Shown here: piece after piece, positions 36,817 to 45,904 of the stretch
Layout of the letters: each line of letters starts with the position of its first letter
Position numbering within the stretch: position 1 is the stretch's first letter
DNA from: DAHUXN01 sp963811805
GTDB lineage: Bacteria > Acidobacteriota > Terriglobia > Acidiferrales > UBA7541
Direction of reading: 5' to 3'
NCBI GenBank assembly: GCA_963811805.1
Contig: CAWESU010000001.1
Span: forward strand, 806,001 to 870,000
DNA: 64,000 nt
Notes under the pieces: generated by a model
Told to the model about the DNA's origin: nothing
Databases searched by the model: none
Seen by the model: the letters and a program-made list of their open reading frames with translations, nothing else
Made by a program: the position numbers and the translations under genes

Positions 36817-38001
36817 TCACCGTGCACCAGCGACAGAACTGCCTTCTGAAGTAGCAACCTTTACGGCCTTTCCCGGCACCATTTTTTTCAGTCGGTAATC
36901 GCGGTAGTCGCCTGGATTTCCTGCGCGTCCATCACATGCTGCGAGAATAATGTTCGTCATCTCGCGCGCCGTAGTGAAATGGACGCAGTAGCGACCCGAC
37001 CGCTTTGACTCTTCCATGAGATCTCGAAGAAACACTTGCCGCGGAGTTCCGTACATTGCCTCCGCATCTCGAGGATCCATTCCATGACAGTGGAGTTTTA
37101 CGAAGATCCAATCGGGCCTGCCTTTTACACCAATAGCAGCGCGCTGCCAGAGCCGGAATCGATTCATGGTCATCGGGTATCTGCGCGTTATCGCGCTATT
37201 TTCCATCTGCGGGTAAACCCCGTGACTTCTTAATGAAAAGTCGAACAGAAGCGGCCCTTGAACCATCAGAGGAAAAATGTGGGGACTCCGTCCGACGCGC
37301 AAATCGTGACCCTGCCGGTGCGGGGCCCGCTTCTCTAATGGAAGCGCACACTCGTAAAGGGAATTGATTTTTGCAACTTGCGTAACACTCGGCGCCGAAG
37401 GCATGGTCAAGTCAGCGTAGCAACCGGTATCGGCTAAAATCTGTATTTCGTCGTCAACTCCACACTCCTCTCCTCGCTTAGAGTTCGCCAAGGCGAAATT
37501 GCCGTGCACGAAGGCATAACGAGGCGGCCCTTCTCCGTCCCATCGCGAAAGGCATGCGTGTCGATTGGCCAAAACATCGCGAAACTCGACTATCTGTTTT
37601 TCGGTGTGACCGCGCGTATCCGGTGCTTCCAATCCGTGGTGCAGGTGTACCTCAATCTCGCCCCAACCCGATCGGCAATGATCCGCTAAGCGTTCGATGA
37701 GGTCCGATTCATACTGCTCCGCTGGATAGAAGTACGTGTGATAAAACGGTCTGCCTTCCGAATCTCGCCACGGTCCCAAGACCCGCGGAATCTGCCGACA
37801 CCAAAGTTCTAATCTTCGCTCCTGTTCGTATTTCTCAGCGCGTGCGCTCCCTTGGCCCGGAACAATGGCTGGTTCAAAATGGTCTGAGATGCAAAAAATG
37901 ACGTGTACACCATCTAGCCGTAGAGGTCTTCGCGTAAGTAGCTGCCGGCAATAGGAGGCCAACCAAGGAAGGTTGTCCCTCAATTTGGCAAACGTTCTCA
38001 T
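36817..38001 (-). CDS. Polysaccharide-deacetylase-like conserved protein of EPS loci
   Basis: A 394-residue protein without signal peptide. It lacks a textbook NodB motif but has an organised set of acidic and His residues: FCISDHFEP near residue 36, YHTYFYPAEQY near 107, EIEVHLHHG near 136, FVHGNFALANS near 185 and VKLHCHGMD near 316. The strand-loop pattern and metal-ligand-like His/Asp residues suggest the glycoside hydrolase/deacetylase beta/alpha-barrel fold. Homologues are commonly seen next to XrtA amidotransferases. The reaction is unknown; deacetylation is an inference. Confidence 0.65.
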   Translation of the reverse strand: MRTFAKLRDNLPWLASYCRQLLTRRPLRLDGVHVIFCISDHFEPAIVPGQGSARAEKYEQERRLELWCRQIPRVLGPWRDSEGRPFYHTYFYPAEQYESDLIERLADHCRSGWGEIEVHLHHGLEAPDTRGHTEKQIVEFRDVLANRHACLSRWDGEGPPRYAFVHGNFALANSKRGEECGVDDEIQILADTGCYADLTMPSAPSVTQVAKINSLYECALPLEKRAPHRQGHDLRVGRSPHIFPLMVQGPLLFDFSLRSHGVYPQMENSAITRRYPMTMNRFRLWQRAAIGVKGRPDWIFVKLHCHGMDPRDAEAMYGTPRQVFLRDLMEESKRSGRYCVHFTTAREMTNIILAACDGRAGNPGDYRDYRLKKMVPGKAVKVATSEGSSVAGAR

Positions 38002-38092
38002 ACGACGACGAGGATCCTCAAATCACAAATTGCCGGCGAAGATCTCATAGTTTCTCGTACCGTCTCAGGGACTAGGCACTCCGCTGCGGCTT

Positions 38093-39106
38093 TCACACGA
38101 CAGATTCTGACTCGGAAAATGCTTGACGCGCCGCAGGCAGTTCGACAGCTCCCAGCGGCTTTGTTCCCCGTATGGAAATGGACTCATGCAAAACGCGCAG
38201 AGACCCCAGTTTGCAAGTCTCGAACCACCGGAAAACTTCTTCATAAGTGTGCTTGGACTGAAATTTTGGAGAATACCAATCAAAGGTATCAAGCACCCGA
38301 GCCCTCGGATTGCGGTGCAAAGAGAACGGAAAGACGTGATGGAAGAAACCGCTCAGAGGCTGGCCTAAGAACGGAATTTTGCGAAGGCCGTAGTAGACAT
38401 GATACAGCGGCACTGCCGCGTAACAGAGAGTGTGGAGTGTCTTGGCCGGCAGACGCGATGTAAGCCTCCGGTAAATGTCGCTGAACCTGTACCACTTACT
38501 GTACCCACTGTAGAGCCAGATGGCGATCGTCCCGCCTGGCTTGAGAAATTTTACGAGGCCCTTGAACGCTCTTTCACAATCGGGGGTGTGGTGGAGCACG
38601 CCAAGACTGTAGATGACGTCAAAACTTTCAGGCGCAAATGGCAGAGCAAATGCGTCCGCTTGAAAGAAGAAAACTCCATTTCGGTCACCTAGATTCCGAG
38701 CAGCTACCTCTGCAGCAGTGCTTAGGTCCACGCCGACGACAGTCGCTCCCCATCGGCTGGCTACTTCCGCAAACCGGCCCATTCCACAGCCCACGTCCAA
38801 GACCAACTTCCCGCGCAGCTCATCCGGCGTGAATCCGGTTCGTTGCCGAAAATCAAATTCGGACTCCGTGTTGTCGGGGCCGTCAAGTTGCGTTTGAGCA
38901 TGCTTGTGCCATTGAAAACCGAAGCTCCCAGCGTACTTCTCTGCATCTACAAACCGCATGACATCTCGCACCCTGTGGAAAGAACGGTTACACGTCCTGC
39001 ATAAAAGCCCCTGTTCTCGCGAGTAGATCTCGCTCCCACATCCTGGGCAACGAAGAATCGCCACGATTTCGGAAGGTAGACCATTCTGTTTCTCTTGACT
39101 ATTCAC
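38093..39106 (-). CDS. SAM-dependent methyltransferase with N-terminal zinc ribbon
   Basis: A 337-residue protein starting at a GTG with GAGGA 6 nt upstream. Residues 19-41 form a Trm112/zinc-ribbon-like knuckle (CPGCGSE ... CRTCNRSF). The class I methyltransferase core follows, with motif I VLDVGCGMGRFAEVA (about residue 98), VVGVDLS, and VIYSLGVLHHTPD. Such proteins occur often in O-antigen and EPS clusters, methylating sugars or precursors. Fifth from the end of the large EPS operon. Confidence 0.83.
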   Translation of the reverse strand: MNSQEKQNGLPSEIVAILRCPGCGSEIYSREQGLLCRTCNRSFHRVRDVMRFVDAEKYAGSFGFQWHKHAQTQLDGPDNTESEFDFRQRTGFTPDELRGKLVLDVGCGMGRFAEVASRWGATVVGVDLSTAAEVAARNLGDRNGVFFFQADAFALPFAPESFDVIYSLGVLHHTPDCERAFKGLVKFLKPGGTIAIWLYSGYSKWYRFSDIYRRLTSRLPAKTLHTLCYAAVPLYHVYYGLRKIPFLGQPLSGFFHHVFPFSLHRNPRARVLDTFDWYSPKFQSKHTYEEVFRWFETCKLGSLRVLHESISIRGTKPLGAVELPAARQAFSESESVV

Positions 39107-39157
39107 GAAGTTCCTCTTCCCGAACCATGCAGATGTTCGGACTATAGCCTCATAAAA

Positions 39158-39949
39158 TCACGATTCTCTGATTGCGTTGTCTTCCATCTTCCCAAAGGGA
39201 ACGGTTGTGTTCGTCCGATGGCTGTATTTTCTTAATACAACGACCAGATTGCTGCCGTATTTATTCAAGCCGGTTAATCTTAGGAATCTTGCATATAGAA
39301 GCATGGGAATCACAAATGGTCCAAAATAAATAAAGCTAGCCGATGAAGTGTCGGTGCACTGCAACTCATCGACTACAAATCCAGACGAGTGCGCCAATTC
39401 CTCGATCCGATCGATTGTGTTAAATCGATAAAAAGTCTTGAATGGAGTTCTCGATTCAGTCGATTTAACCATCCAGCCTTTGAACCATTGGGGCAGCAGT
39501 GACGCTATGAAGACAAGATAATGGTGCTTATTAGGCGTATGGAAAACAAAACGCCCGCCTGGCACTAATACTCTCTCAACCTCAGCGAGAGTCTTAGCCG
39601 GATTCTCCACGTGTTCCACCACCATATTTGCGCTGACCAGACTAAGAGATTCGGCAGAGAACGGAAGGTCCTCAAGCTTACCAGCTACGCGGTAATGTAT
39701 TTGCTTATTGGATTCCAGTGCTCCCATAAGCGGATCCATTCCGAACACCGTTCTCGCCAGTCCTATCAGGTCCACTTGACCCGGTACCCACCACGGCATG
39801 ATGGAGGTCCCGCAACCCGCATCCAGCCAAGTCGTTGATGAGGAGATTCGCTTTCTCAAAGACCTTTCATAAACGTATTGGGAACTCTCTGCACCCGGGT
39901 TTATAAGGCTCTCCAGCCACCAATACAATTTTTGCAGTCTTCCGTTCAT
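39158..39949 (-). CDS. Class I SAM-dependent methyltransferase
   Basis: About 263 residues. Motif I is modified to WLDAGCGTSIMPWW (about residue 42), followed by FGMDPLMG, a Methyltransf_11-type SANMVVEHVENP and the VLVPGGRFVFHTPN strand. A C-terminal hydrophobic stretch (FGPFVIPMLLYARFL) suggests membrane contact. The ATG at 39949 is chosen because the 47 codons upstream are Arg-rich and unlike the protein; no start here has a good ribosome site, so this is uncertain. Role: methylation of EPS sugars or lipid-linked intermediates (inference). Confidence 0.8.
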   Translation of the reverse strand: MNGRLQKLYWWLESLINPGAESSQYVYERSLRKRISSSTTWLDAGCGTSIMPWWVPGQVDLIGLARTVFGMDPLMGALESNKQIHYRVAGKLEDLPFSAESLSLVSANMVVEHVENPAKTLAEVERVLVPGGRFVFHTPNKHHYLVFIASLLPQWFKGWMVKSTESRTPFKTFYRFNTIDRIEELAHSSGFVVDELQCTDTSSASFIYFGPFVIPMLLYARFLRLTGLNKYGSNLVVVLRKYSHRTNTTVPFGKMEDNAIRES

Positions 39950-40105
39950 CGAGTGCTTGGTGTTGCTCCCTCTATAACATCTAGGACGGAGCCGCTGTCC
40001 TGTATGCCTCTTCCTTTCCGCGACGCGGATATCAACCTCCACGAGCCAGCCGCGCGGGAACATGCTTCTGATATCGCGAGGGATTTGCATCGCAGGATCG
40101 AACGC

Positions 40106-41476
40106 CTATAAAGTGGACCAAACAGTTTCTCTTGCCTGTTCACGAAACTCCTCTTTCTCTACCCTCGCTTGTCTTTGAGAATTGGAAATTGTCATCTGCC
40201 CTTTTTGTTTCGCAATCTGGTAGACGGCAGTGGTATACGCAATGAGAAAGTAAGTAAAGTATTGGTAGCCTTCGCTCGCAAAAAAAGATCCCACGAGAAA
40301 TGCAAGCAGACTCGCGTGGAGCGCACAGACAAACAAATCCAGCTCTCCTTGGCTTCGAGTGATGCGCCGAGCTTTGCGCAAGTTCTTAGCTGCGCACCAG
40401 AGAATCATCACGTAAAGAATGAAACCTGGCAAGCCTGTCTCAGAGCTTAGCTGCGTATATGTGTTATGTGTGACGTGCCAACTCCCTGAGTACGTGTTGA
40501 AGTTTCCGGGGCCCAATCCGAATATCGGATATTTAAAACTGACTGCGATGCTCTTCACGAGCAGCGCCTCCCTTTGTTCGGCCGATCCATAGGCGCTCTG
40601 GTACTCTTGCGGATTGACGATCGCTTCGTAGCGTCGCTTCAGTTGTCCACCGCTCGTGAAAAGAGCGCAAATGGCCAAACCGCCAAAAACTATCAGAAGG
40701 TAACGATGACGGCCCTTGATAGAAAAGTGCCACAATGAAACCCCCATCGCCAAGGCAAAGGCCAAAATTCCGGCGCGAGACGCTGTAAGCACGACCGCGT
40801 AGGTCATCACAGCGATGCAACCTAGCCATATTGTCTTTACTAGATTATTTCGTGAACGCAGCATGAACGCCAAGCAGATTGGAAGAGCAACTACTATCGT
40901 CAAAGCAAGATCATTTGGATTAGCGTAGTTTCCATTCATCACGCCCTCCAAACGGCCGCCAGTGTTTCGGAACTTTACTATCGCAACGGCCGCGACCATC
41001 GCAATCGGGGCTGCCTCCCAAAAGAGAATGCGGCGCAGGCGCGGTAAAGTGTTCACGGCCAAGCAGATGACCAATATCATCGGCACGACATATGCAAATC
41101 CGAGGGTAACCTTGAAGGCCCCACCCTTCCAAATCGGGGAAAAGGGAATTGTCAGGATCATTTGTCCCAGGAGCATGAAAAGATACACAACTTCGCGAGG
41201 CCACCGCTGTCGCACATTGCCCAGCTCGGCCAAGAAAGCCAAGATTGTTAGTATGCCCAGTATCTTGGCTAGATGAACGTACCGAAAGCCCGGAACCCAG
41301 TCTTCCGGCCGTGCGTAATATACGATCATGAATAGCATCAAACAGCCAAACGCGAAGGCCATCGGCGCTCGCTTGATCAATGATTGCTGTGCTGTTGGCG
41401 AACTGGCGGTCATGGAGGGCATTTCAGGGATTGGAAGTGCAGCACCAAACTCGCTAAATCGGTCTTGGGCTTTCAC
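40106..41476 (-). CDS. O-antigen ligase/polymerase family membrane protein (Wzy-like)
   Basis: A 456-residue protein with 10-12 helices. It contains the large periplasmic loop and Wzy_C-type signature: YANPNDLALTIVVALP about residue 180, LTASRAGILAF about 225, and GLGPGNFNTYSGSWHVTHNTYTQ (in part: HVTHNTYTQLSSETG) about residue 335. It would polymerise flipped repeat units. The GTG at 41476 overlaps the upstream stop by 4 nt (GTGA); a 52-codon extension lies inside the previous gene. It is the only polymerase candidate in the locus. Confidence 0.87.
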   Translation of the reverse strand: MKAQDRFSEFGAALPIPEMPSMTASSPTAQQSLIKRAPMAFAFGCLMLFMIVYYARPEDWVPGFRYVHLAKILGILTILAFLAELGNVRQRWPREVVYLFMLLGQMILTIPFSPIWKGGAFKVTLGFAYVVPMILVICLAVNTLPRLRRILFWEAAPIAMVAAVAIVKFRNTGGRLEGVMNGNYANPNDLALTIVVALPICLAFMLRSRNNLVKTIWLGCIAVMTYAVVLTASRAGILAFALAMGVSLWHFSIKGRHRYLLIVFGGLAICALFTSGGQLKRRYEAIVNPQEYQSAYGSAEQREALLVKSIAVSFKYPIFGLGPGNFNTYSGSWHVTHNTYTQLSSETGLPGFILYVMILWCAAKNLRKARRITRSQGELDLFVCALHASLLAFLVGSFFASEGYQYFTYFLIAYTTAVYQIAKQKGQMTISNSQRQARVEKEEFREQARETVWSTL

Positions 41477-42660
41477 GAGTCTACTCGTTCCCACGTCACG
41501 TCGCGGTTTCCCGCCACAAAACGGAAGAATCCCACAAGGAAGGCTAGATTCATCGCAAGAAGGAAGTATCCCAGTAGAGCGTAGGGAACGCGCTTCATTC
41601 GGCCGTGAAAGACAAATCCCAGCCCGGCCCATAGGTAAAACAAAATCTGCACCGCCAAGAAAACCCGATAAGCTCCGTGAAGTAACAGCATGTTACTAGC
41701 CAGCAGCGCGACCAGAAAAAACGGCACAAACCACCTACAAATCTTATGAGAGAAAAACGCGAAGACAGTTATCCCGTTCAGCGGAATGCGCAGGAAATCA
41801 GCGAGAACCGCGAAGCTCCCCGTTGCGAGCCGTACTCGTCGTTTAAACTCTCCCGCAATTGTCTCCGGCGCGAACTCGATGGCAATCGCTTCCGGATCAT
41901 ACTGAATGCAGTAGCCCGCACGCCGCGAATTCATGGGAACGACAAAATCGTCGAGCACCGCGTCTCTGTCGAGCGACCGATAAGCCACGCGGCGCAAGGC
42001 GTAGATGGCGCCGCTGGCCGTCAGCGTCGCGCCAAGTCGCGCTTCCATAAGTCGGAGTACGCCTTCGAACTTCCAATAGACCCCCTCAGTTTGCTGAGAT
42101 TCTTTGCTCGACTGGAATTTCACAGAGCCGCAGACGCCGCCGACACGCGCGTCCGAAAAGTGTCGGACAAGCTTCCTCAACGCATCCGGCTCAAAGAGTG
42201 TGCTGGCGTCGGAAAATACAAGGATATCGTGGCGTGCCTCCGCAACCGCGTAGTTCAGCGCCCTCGCCTTTCCTCCGCGCTTCTCCAGAAATATGCAGCG
42301 AATTTCTCCAACCGCCGCTGACTGCAAAATTTCACTGGTGCGATCCGTCGATCCGTCCGAGACAAAAATCACTTCGAATTTATCGCGCGGATAATCAAGG
42401 GTCCGGATGTTGGCGAGTTTTTCGGCCAGGTGGGTCTCTTCATTATGTGCGGCTACCACAAGCGAAACGCTCGGCAGGTTTTCCTCGGATGGTCTGGCCG
42501 CCCGTCGATCGCGGCGTCCCAAGAGATAGACGACATCCCGCCGCATCTGCACGAACGCGTAAATCAGGAAAAGGACGATTGGATAGAGAAGATATGCGTA
42601 AACGATAATGCCAAAGGAAATCCAGAAAATCCATAGCGCGATGTCCTGCGCAATTTTCAT
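41473..42660 (-). CDS. Glycosyltransferase family 2, membrane-bound
   Basis: A 395-residue protein with an N-terminal helix (about 8-35), a GT2 domain and two or three C-terminal helices. GT-A motifs: SLVVAAHNEE (about residue 66), FVSDGSTDRT (about 99), FSDASTLFEPDAL (DxD equivalent, about 150) and the acceptor-site region DDFVVPMNSRRAGY. The QxxRW motif of processive synthases is replaced by KRRVRLATGSF, so a single-addition enzyme is likely. ATG overlaps the upstream stop (ATGA). Confidence 0.87.
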   Translation of the reverse strand: MKIAQDIALWIFWISFGIIVYAYLLYPIVLFLIYAFVQMRRDVVYLLGRRDRRAARPSEENLPSVSLVVAAHNEETHLAEKLANIRTLDYPRDKFEVIFVSDGSTDRTSEILQSAAVGEIRCIFLEKRGGKARALNYAVAEARHDILVFSDASTLFEPDALRKLVRHFSDARVGGVCGSVKFQSSKESQQTEGVYWKFEGVLRLMEARLGATLTASGAIYALRRVAYRSLDRDAVLDDFVVPMNSRRAGYCIQYDPEAIAIEFAPETIAGEFKRRVRLATGSFAVLADFLRIPLNGITVFAFFSHKICRWFVPFFLVALLASNMLLLHGAYRVFLAVQILFYLWAGLGFVFHGRMKRVPYALLGYFLLAMNLAFLVGFFRFVAGNRDVTWERVDS

Positions 42661-44054
42661 CGCGACCCTCGGCCCAAAATCAGCGTCTTGGTCGTCTTAA
42701 ATAAGATCAGCAGATCGAGTCCGACGGACATGTTCTTGATGTAGAAAAGGTCATACGCAAGCTTTTCCACATTGTCCTCGATCGTCGCGTTGTATCCCCG
42801 ATTGATCTGCGCCCAGCCGGTCGCTCCAGGCTTCACGGCCCAACGCTGGCTGTAGTGCGGAATCTTTTCCAGGCACTCTTGCTCTTGGTCCGGGACAAAA
42901 GGCCGCGGGCCAACGAAGTACATATCGCCACAAAGAATATTGAAAAGCTGCGGAAGCTCATCCAGGCGGGTGCGGCGCAACAACCCGCCGACCCGCGTGA
43001 AACGCGCGTCCATGGCCTCGGCGGGCTTGTGACGACCGTCGCGATCCGCGCCATCAAGCATCGTCCGGAATTTATACAAAGTGAAAATTGCCCCACCCTG
43101 CCCCACGCGTTTCTGTCGAAATACGACCGGCCCCGGAGAATCCAGACGAATCGCCACGGCAATCAAGGCCATGAGCGGCGTCGTCACTACGATTCCGACT
43201 AAGGAGACAACGAGTGAAAACGTGCGTTTGTAAATCAATAGGAACCGTGATACTTGAAAGCCGGGAGAAAACAGCAACCAGCTCAGACGAAGGCACTCAA
43301 CGGGTAACTTACCCGTTATTGCTTCGTATATTTCGGCGCCGTCCTGAATCCGAACACCTCGGCCCTTGAGCTGTAGCAGCGCTTCGATTGGCAGCCGCCC
43401 GCGCCGCTCGCCCATCGCGATAATGATGCGGTTCGCATGGAAGGCCTCGACCTGTTCAGACAAACGCTCGTATCGTCCCGTTCCCAGCACCTCATCAGCA
43501 GGATTCGCCGGGTGGGTCCCATTTTCACTAAGTTGGCCGACAACGCGAATTCCCAACTCCGCGCGGGTTTCGATTTCAGTCATCAAAGGTTTCGCGAGCG
43601 GGCCGTCACCTAGAATTAACGCTCTTTCCGCAAACTTGGGCATGGCGTTGACCGTCATAAACAGCTGCCTCAACACTACCAAGAGGAGGGCCACAAAAAT
43701 GAAGCCGATAAAGAAAATCTCTCGTCCGAGCTGAAGAAGTGGAAATACGTAGTAAAGAACGGCCATTAGGATGCAAACTGTGCCGAAAACTTGTACCAGA
43801 CGTGTAAGCACCTCACGCTTGTTGCTGCAGACCCACGAGTCGTACAGATCGAAGTAATACATGCAGACGGTAAAAACAGCGGCTACAACAACTATCTTGA
43901 GAAAACCCCGCTGGTAATTGAGCATCAAGTTGGCTTGGCTCATTCCCAGCCGCGCCACTGCCGCGGCAACGAATCCAAACGTCACCAGAAACGCTTCCGA
44001 CGCGCCTAGTAGCAATGTTCGCGCGGGGAAATAGGCATTGAGGAACCGGATCAA
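42657..44054 (-). CDS. Undecaprenyl-phosphate sugar phosphotransferase (TIGR03013-type, XrtA system)
   Basis: A 465-residue polyisoprenyl-phosphate hexose-1-phosphate transferase that starts EPS repeat synthesis. The N-terminal part has four to five helices and a CoA-binding-like domain (ALILGDGPLAKPL about 150). A transmembrane helix near 285 is followed by the catalytic bacterial sugar transferase domain with VVFRQKRVGQGG, LYKFRTM, RTRLDELPQLFNIL and VGPRP. The beginning IRFLNAYFPARTLL is typical of XrtA-associated members. The start is a TTG overlapping the kinase stop (TTGA). Confidence 0.9.
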   Translation of the reverse strand: MIRFLNAYFPARTLLLGASEAFLVTFGFVAAAVARLGMSQANLMLNYQRGFLKIVVVAAVFTVCMYYFDLYDSWVCSNKREVLTRLVQVFGTVCILMAVLYYVFPLLQLGREIFFIGFIFVALLLVVLRQLFMTVNAMPKFAERALILGDGPLAKPLMTEIETRAELGIRVVGQLSENGTHPANPADEVLGTGRYERLSEQVEAFHANRIIIAMGERRGRLPIEALLQLKGRGVRIQDGAEIYEAITGKLPVECLRLSWLLFSPGFQVSRFLLIYKRTFSLVVSLVGIVVTTPLMALIAVAIRLDSPGPVVFRQKRVGQGGAIFTLYKFRTMLDGADRDGRHKPAEAMDARFTRVGGLLRRTRLDELPQLFNILCGDMYFVGPRPFVPDQEQECLEKIPHYSQRWAVKPGATGWAQINRGYNATIEDNVEKLAYDLFYIKNMSVGLDLLILFKTTKTLILGRGSR

Positions 44055-44932
44055 GCGTCAACCTCCGCAGCTTTCTCGACGGTACCCCCGTTTTTCGAAT
44101 TCGCCGATGCGCCATAACGCTTGTCGTAATAGTTCACGCGATCAAATTCGGAAGCGCCGTTGAGCACCACTCCGACGAGCTTCGGACTGTCCAGGCTCGC
44201 CAAACCTTTCTTCAGCGCCTTCACCGGTGTCACGCCTTCGCGAACCACCAGAAGCATCCCATCCACTAGGCGATTCCAGATGTTTGCATCTGCCATTGGT
44301 ATCAGCGGCGTGGAATCCACGACGATCCAATCGAACAAGCCACTTAGCTGGGCAAGGCTCTCTGCCAGGCGCGTCGACTGGAGAATTTCCCCGGGCTCGT
44401 CAAACCGCTCGCCTGCTGGTAGATACCACAGAGGCAGACCCTCTATGTGGTAAAGGAAATCGTTCAGGTTCGATGTCGAGTCCTTCCACCAATGGGAAAT
44501 GCCCTTCAGATGGCTAAGTCCCAGCAACGCGTGAAGGCTCGGATTGTGAAGATCTCCCCCGATCAATAGCACCCGATTCTCCGAATAACGCGCAAGCGTG
44601 ATTGCCAAGTTGGCGGCGACTAGAGTCTTTCCTTCGTCTACGGTGCTGCTGGTCACCTGCAGCGACTTGATCTCCTGCTGCGAACGCAAATTCCGCAACC
44701 GTGTCACCAGCACCCGAAATTTTTCAGCGGGCAGCCCTTGGTTTTCGGTTACGGCCACCAAGCGGCTTTCCGGCGAAGCTCGCAACACCACCGTCTGCGT
44801 TCTCGCCAATTCGGACGCACCAATCCCGGCGGGCGCGAATTCCGCAGCAGGCCGGACGATTTCGGTGGCAACAGCCCCGGTCTGTCGATTCTCCATTTCC
44901 GATTTGCGCAAGGCTTCGTAGAGACGGCTCAT
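44051..44932 (-). CDS. Bacterial tyrosine autokinase (XrtA-associated)
   Basis: A 293-residue BY-kinase separate from its membrane activator. It begins MSRLYEALRKSE as in XrtA-associated members. Walker A is TSSTVDEGKTLVAANL (about residue 93), Walker A' VLLIGGDLHNPS (about 120) and Walker B DWIVVDSTPL (about 195). The C-terminal Tyr cluster (NYYDKRYG, about residue 273) is the expected autophosphorylation site. Together with the chain-length protein it controls polymer length and export. Overlaps both neighbours by 4 nt. Confidence 0.9.
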   Translation of the reverse strand: MSRLYEALRKSEMENRQTGAVATEIVRPAAEFAPAGIGASELARTQTVVLRASPESRLVAVTENQGLPAEKFRVLVTRLRNLRSQQEIKSLQVTSSTVDEGKTLVAANLAITLARYSENRVLLIGGDLHNPSLHALLGLSHLKGISHWWKDSTSNLNDFLYHIEGLPLWYLPAGERFDEPGEILQSTRLAESLAQLSGLFDWIVVDSTPLIPMADANIWNRLVDGMLLVVREGVTPVKALKKGLASLDSPKLVGVVLNGASEFDRVNYYDKRYGASANSKNGGTVEKAAEVDA

Positions 44933-45900
44933 TCTGTTTTCACTCCTGCCTCAAGGCTTGGCTCGTCATTCGGCTTCTCGGGACCGGGGCCGTTGTCCAG
45001 ATCCTCGATCATTCGAAAAAGCGCCTTGAGAGCTCTTTTTCGCGATTCAGGATCTTCCAGTCCCTCGGCGGGCACCACGGACGGCATGTCGAGGCGAAAA
45101 TCAGCCGCGACTTCCTGAACGATCTCCTGGGTAATTTGTTTTGCCTGCTTTGCATAGCCGGACACGAGCGAGTTTTCGCACAACGTGTTGATCAAACGAG
45201 GAATTCCACGTGAATACCGATGCACCGCGGCGATCGCCTCCTCCGCAAAGATTGATCCCCCATGCGAGTTGGCGCCCGCCAGTTCAAGTCTGCGCAGGAT
45301 GTAGCCTTTCAACTCATCCACTCCCAAAGGCTCCAAACTGCACCGTAAGCCTACTCGCTGCTTCAATTGCCTTAAGTGGGGCGAGTCCAGCCGGCGATCC
45401 AGCTCTGGTTGTCCGACCAGTACAATCTGGAGCAGCTTCTGCTGCGACGTTTCCAGATTGGTCAGCAGTCGAATTTCCTCGAGCAGCTCCCAACTGAGCA
45501 ACTGAGCTTCATCGACGACCAGAACCGCAGTGGTCCCTCTCCGAAAGCGCGCGATCAGGTAGCTATTGAGGTGCGCGAGCATTTCACTCTTTGTCCGGCC
45601 ATTCATGGGCAGCCGCAAATCCGTCAGCATATACCGCAAGAAATCAGGCACGGAGAGACGTGGATTAAATACGTAGGCAAAAGCAATCTGGCTCCGGTTC
45701 AGAGAATCCAGCAGACAACGCACCAGCAGAGTCTTGCCGGTGCCGACCTCGCCCGTCACGACAACCACGCCCTTGCGCCGCTGGACGCCATAATTCAGGT
45801 TCGCCAGCGCCTCGTTATGCCGTGGCGTCGGGTAGAAGAAATAGGGGTCCGGGCTGATTTCAAACGGATTGCGCACCAGCCCGTAGAATTTCCTGTACAT
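44929..45900 (-). CDS. XrtA-associated ATPase (ExeA/GspA-like AAA)
   Basis: A 323-residue cytoplasmic AAA ATPase. The start MYRKFYGLVRNPFEISPDP is typical for the family. Walker A VVTGEVGTGKTLL about residue 47, Walker B TAVLVVDEAQLL about 120, sensor region LVGQPELDRRL about 162, and YSRGIPRLINTLCENSL about 235. It is a constant member of XrtA EPS operons and is presumed to energise assembly or export; mechanism unknown. Starts 4 nt after the chain-length gene. Confidence 0.9.
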   Translation of the reverse strand: MYRKFYGLVRNPFEISPDPYFFYPTPRHNEALANLNYGVQRRKGVVVVTGEVGTGKTLLVRCLLDSLNRSQIAFAYVFNPRLSVPDFLRYMLTDLRLPMNGRTKSEMLAHLNSYLIARFRRGTTAVLVVDEAQLLSWELLEEIRLLTNLETSQQKLLQIVLVGQPELDRRLDSPHLRQLKQRVGLRCSLEPLGVDELKGYILRRLELAGANSHGGSIFAEEAIAAVHRYSRGIPRLINTLCENSLVSGYAKQAKQITQEIVQEVAADFRLDMPSVVPAEGLEDPESRKRALKALFRMIEDLDNGPGPEKPNDEPSLEAGVKTE

Positions 45901-45904
45901 CAGC

